This document shows, in pieces, positions 35,848 to 38,025 of a stretch of DNA of 38,025 nt. The notes beneath the pieces are model-generated. The model made no database searches. It was not told the DNA's origin and worked only from the letters and a program-made list of their open reading frames with translations. The position numbers and the translations under genes are program-made. Source of the stretch: Mesostigma viride (lineage: Eukaryota; Streptophyta; Mesostigmatophyceae; Mesostigmatales; Mesostigmataceae); assembly GCA_009746045.1 (NCBI GenBank), contig RPFO01000547.1:1-38025 (forward strand), given 5' to 3'. Position 1 is the stretch's first letter; each line of letters begins with the position of its first letter.

Positions 35848-37689
35848 ATGGTCTCGAACTTCAACCTGCATGACGACACGGTCGACCGACACGACGTAAC
35901 CGACAAGCCGACACGATTCGATTCCTCGTGGGAGATCTCCCACGGGAATAAAGGCGGACTCTCCCACGACAATCCACACTCTTGCGCTCACACAACCTCT
36001 AAGATGTCGACCGCCGCGGAATTTGTTCCTCTGTGGTTCGCGTCGAAAGATACGCCTTTCTTTGCTCGGACGCCAGGGGTGATGTACTCGTACGAAGAGG
36101 AAAAACCCCAAGACGCTTCGGAGGCGTATGGTCGCTCTCGTGGGATGAAGTACATCATGGCGCTGAACACGTACAAAAAAACGAACATGTATGCCGCTTT
36201 CGGGTGCAGGGAGGACTTGATCAAGACCCATGCGGAGTTATCAACAAGCGATCCGCATTTGCTAGAAATTCTATCCCCCGACGTGAGCGTCGTCCCATAT
36301 TTCGATTTTGACTGGGAAACGGAAGAACCCATCGACTACCAGCTGGAGAAGTACGCAAAAGCGGCCATATCCATGTTCTTCAACGACGTGTACGAGATAA
36401 ATGTCGAGGAAGAGCGAGATATGCGGGTCCTTATTGGCCATCGCGTCAGGAGCGGCATTTTCAAGAACTCTGTTCATGTCACGGTGCCGACGATCTACAT
36501 CCCGACAATGGAGGATCGTGTCAAGATGGGAGAGCTTTTTCAGTCGTTTCTTCTTCAGTGCGCGATGGATTTATCTTCAGGATATCAGTCTGAGGTGTGC
36601 CAGAGACTCGTCAAGTCCCAGCACTCGAAAGAGGATTGGGAGGACATGCACGCGAACGGGAACCCGATTGTGGAGAAAACAACTGGCGTTTGGGCGCCTA
36701 AACACGACATCAAGTTTTGCTACGATAGAATGATCTATTCGAGGTACCGGGCCTTTCGCATGATAGGGATGAAGAAGCGCGGAGACAGCGGCGAGGACGC
36801 GTACCTCCGCCCAGTCCCAGGGGGTAGTTCCGACGTCGGCGAATATTTGGTGACTGTCTTCAACGAAGAGGGACTGACCCGGCTCCCCCATGTCGATGAT
36901 GCGGAACTATCCGAAACGAGCCATACAGTGTTTCGAGGGTATGGGAAGACTATCCCACCACCTCGGGGCCTGGACATCTCGCCATCCATCGAAGCAATGA
37001 AAAAGTTTTCGCCTGGATGCAAGTATATGCGCACAACCTGTAAAGAATCCGATCGAGGTGTCGCAACGTTCGTCAAGTACTCCGTCGACTCTGTGGATCC
37101 GTTATGCAGGATCTGCCTCAAGATACACGACAACAACGGGCCTTATAACCTGCTACTCCCTAATGGCGCTGTACAGTACAGATGCCACCAGGACTCACAG
37201 CACCGATTCATCGAGATCTCCCCGCCCGTGATGAAGCTCGCGGACTCGGACAAAGTGCCGTTCACTCACACGTACTCGTCCGAGAAAATCAGGCCTTTCA
37301 GCTGGGATGCGCTATTTAGAGGCCCGCACAAGAGCACCATCCTCGTCCAGTCCAACTGCGGGACAGGTAAATCTGAGAGGATTCGTGAACTCGTCAACGA
37401 GGCGGTGAGGAGGGATCCAGGTATCCGCGTGTGCTGCATGGTGGCTAACATCAGCCTGTCCAAGGAGGAGGATCGCAACTACAAGTCTCTTGGCGAGCGC
37501 GGGAGGACGATTGCATGGGAGGACAACGCGTTCCATATCTTGTCCAATGACCCGAATTTCCGTCACTACCTCAGCGGTCCGAAGGGAATGATGTCTGATG
37601 ACAGGGTGCTGGTCGTTCTTAACAGCATCTTGCGCGTCACAGACCAACCGTTCGATCTCCTCATCCTAGACGAAATATATAACACCCTC

Positions 37690-37763
<74 letters not shown>

Positions 37764-37920
37764 ACCCCCCCCCCCTCCGCGATTTCGCAGGCCACATGAA
37801 ATACAAGCGCGAGGTGTTGAGGAAGTCATCAGCTCATTGAGATGTCCAAGGTCGTGATTGCGCTAGACGCTTACGTTACTCGAAGGTATACGAGTTCATA
37901 GCGGCCTATTCGCGCGGGAT
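35848..37920 (+). pseudogene. AEP primase fused to origin-binding-protein-type helicase, broken by a poly-C tract and frameshifts
   Basis: ATG at 35848 or, better placed relative to the conserved part, MSTAAEF at 36004. Primase: VVPYFDFDWE (Asp153 and Asp155), KNSVHVT (Ser208, His210), CYDRMIYSRYRAFRM (Asp293). Zinc cluster DPLCRICLKIH ... YRCHQDSQH near 418-452. Helicase: Walker A SNCGTGKSE (about 502-510) and Walker B DLLILDEI (603-610). Then 86 bases of almost pure C interrupt the gene. Beyond it, family-like pieces occur in three frames: FAGHMKYKREVLRK, then SHQLIEMSKVVIALDAYVT, then YSKVYEFIAAYSRG. Similar primase plus UL9-like helicase fusions occur in large DNA viruses and PLVs. The rest of the helicase lies beyond the window or is lost. 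Confidence 0.7.
37691..37776. repeat. 86-base poly-C tract inside the helicase gene
   Basis: C run interrupted only at 37723 (T), 37764 (A) and 37776 (T). It falls between Walker B and the next conserved helicase segment, adds about 28 prolines to the frame, and is followed by at least two further frameshifts. Confidence 0.9.
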
Positions 37921-38025
37921 ACTATGGAGGGGATTGCAACACTTCCGGCGCCCTACCGAACAGGGACTCTGCGATGGGTGGATGTGCATCAGAAAAGACG
38001 CTTCGCCTTCCCTTTGCCGATGTAA

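Larger units (their letters stand above)
23197..38025. mobile_element. Integrated polinton-like virus (PLV), right end outside the window
   Basis: A compact cluster without introns: capsid genes on the minus strand (23197-32552), and packaging ATPase, integrase and replication genes on the plus strand (32577 onward). Capsid protein, FtsK/A32-like ATPase, tyrosine recombinase with the PPxR-DY motif and a primase-helicase together define PLV-like elements. No protein-primed DNA polymerase and no retrovirus-type integrase are seen, so this is not a typical Polinton/Maverick. The host intronic stem-loop was not seen in this segment. Confidence 0.8.

Noticed and set aside
37691-37790. Polyproline domain of the helicase
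   Set aside because: Nearly pure C at base level and followed by frame changes; more likely slippage or artefact than a selected domain.
23197-38025. Classification as a canonical Polinton/Maverick
   Set aside because: No protein-primed PolB and no retrovirus-type integrase in the window; a tyrosine recombinase and primase-helicase are present instead.

Overview
The window looks like nuclear DNA of a eukaryote, most likely a unicellular alga or related protist. Coding segments are interrupted by short GT-AG introns (about 110-260 bp). There are LINE-type retrotransposon remains, long satellite arrays and a short interstitial CCCTAAA run of the plant/algal telomere type. The right 15 kb is an integrated polinton-like virus (PLV), a kind of element common in algal genomes. 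The exact taxon cannot be read from the sequence.

Layout. (1) 1-6603, minus strand: a split, low-complexity-rich host gene of unknown function. Ten exons can be traced by splice signals from 6603 down to 836, and an eleventh exon runs off the left edge. (2) 6760-10405: three abutting tandem arrays (58-bp, 30-bp and 37-bp units). The 30-bp array is about 2.7 kb and stays open in most frames, so it creates large spurious ORFs. (3) 10406-11791: AT-rich spacer. (4) 11792-15475, plus strand: an intact four-exon gene for a roughly 1018-residue protein resembling a widespread, poorly characterised transposase-like family (GDWAEN / SDNCSSQFK / HGKGEVDG signatures). (5) 16072-16545: an orphan ORF. (6) 16965-21204: one LINE split by a second, 5'-truncated LINE, with a 12-bp target-site duplication and TTAA-repeat tails. 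(7) 21328-21961: telomere-like run and a five-copy array of hairpin repeats. (8) 22281-22853: an unassigned ORF. (9) 23197-38025: the PLV, running off the right edge.

The PLV has two divergent arms meeting at a 24-bp shared promoter (32553-32576). The left arm (minus) is structural: double-jelly-roll major capsid candidate, a basic amphipathic minor protein, a minor-capsid/penton candidate, a C2H2 zinc-finger protein, an Ig-repeat plus lectin-like fibre, a roughly 920-residue putative spike and two micro-ORFs. The right arm (plus) holds a coiled-coil protein, an A32-like packaging ATPase, a small basic protein, a tyrosine recombinase of the PLV/virophage type, and an AEP primase fused to an origin-binding-type helicase. 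Several genes are broken by single-base frameshifts, most at homopolymers, and the helicase contains an 86-base, almost pure C tract. Either the provirus is decaying or the assembly has indel errors.

The most unusual host feature is a 20-24-nt stem-loop (arms GGGTCACTC / GAGTGACCC, loop TGCA or CGCA) found in most introns traced here. It keeps a consistent orientation relative to transcription, and its left-arm changes preserve G-U pairing on the sense strand. The motif also forms the core of the 58-bp array and was not seen in the LINE, hairpin-array or PLV segments. This resembles introner-type intron spread or a selected intronic RNA structure.
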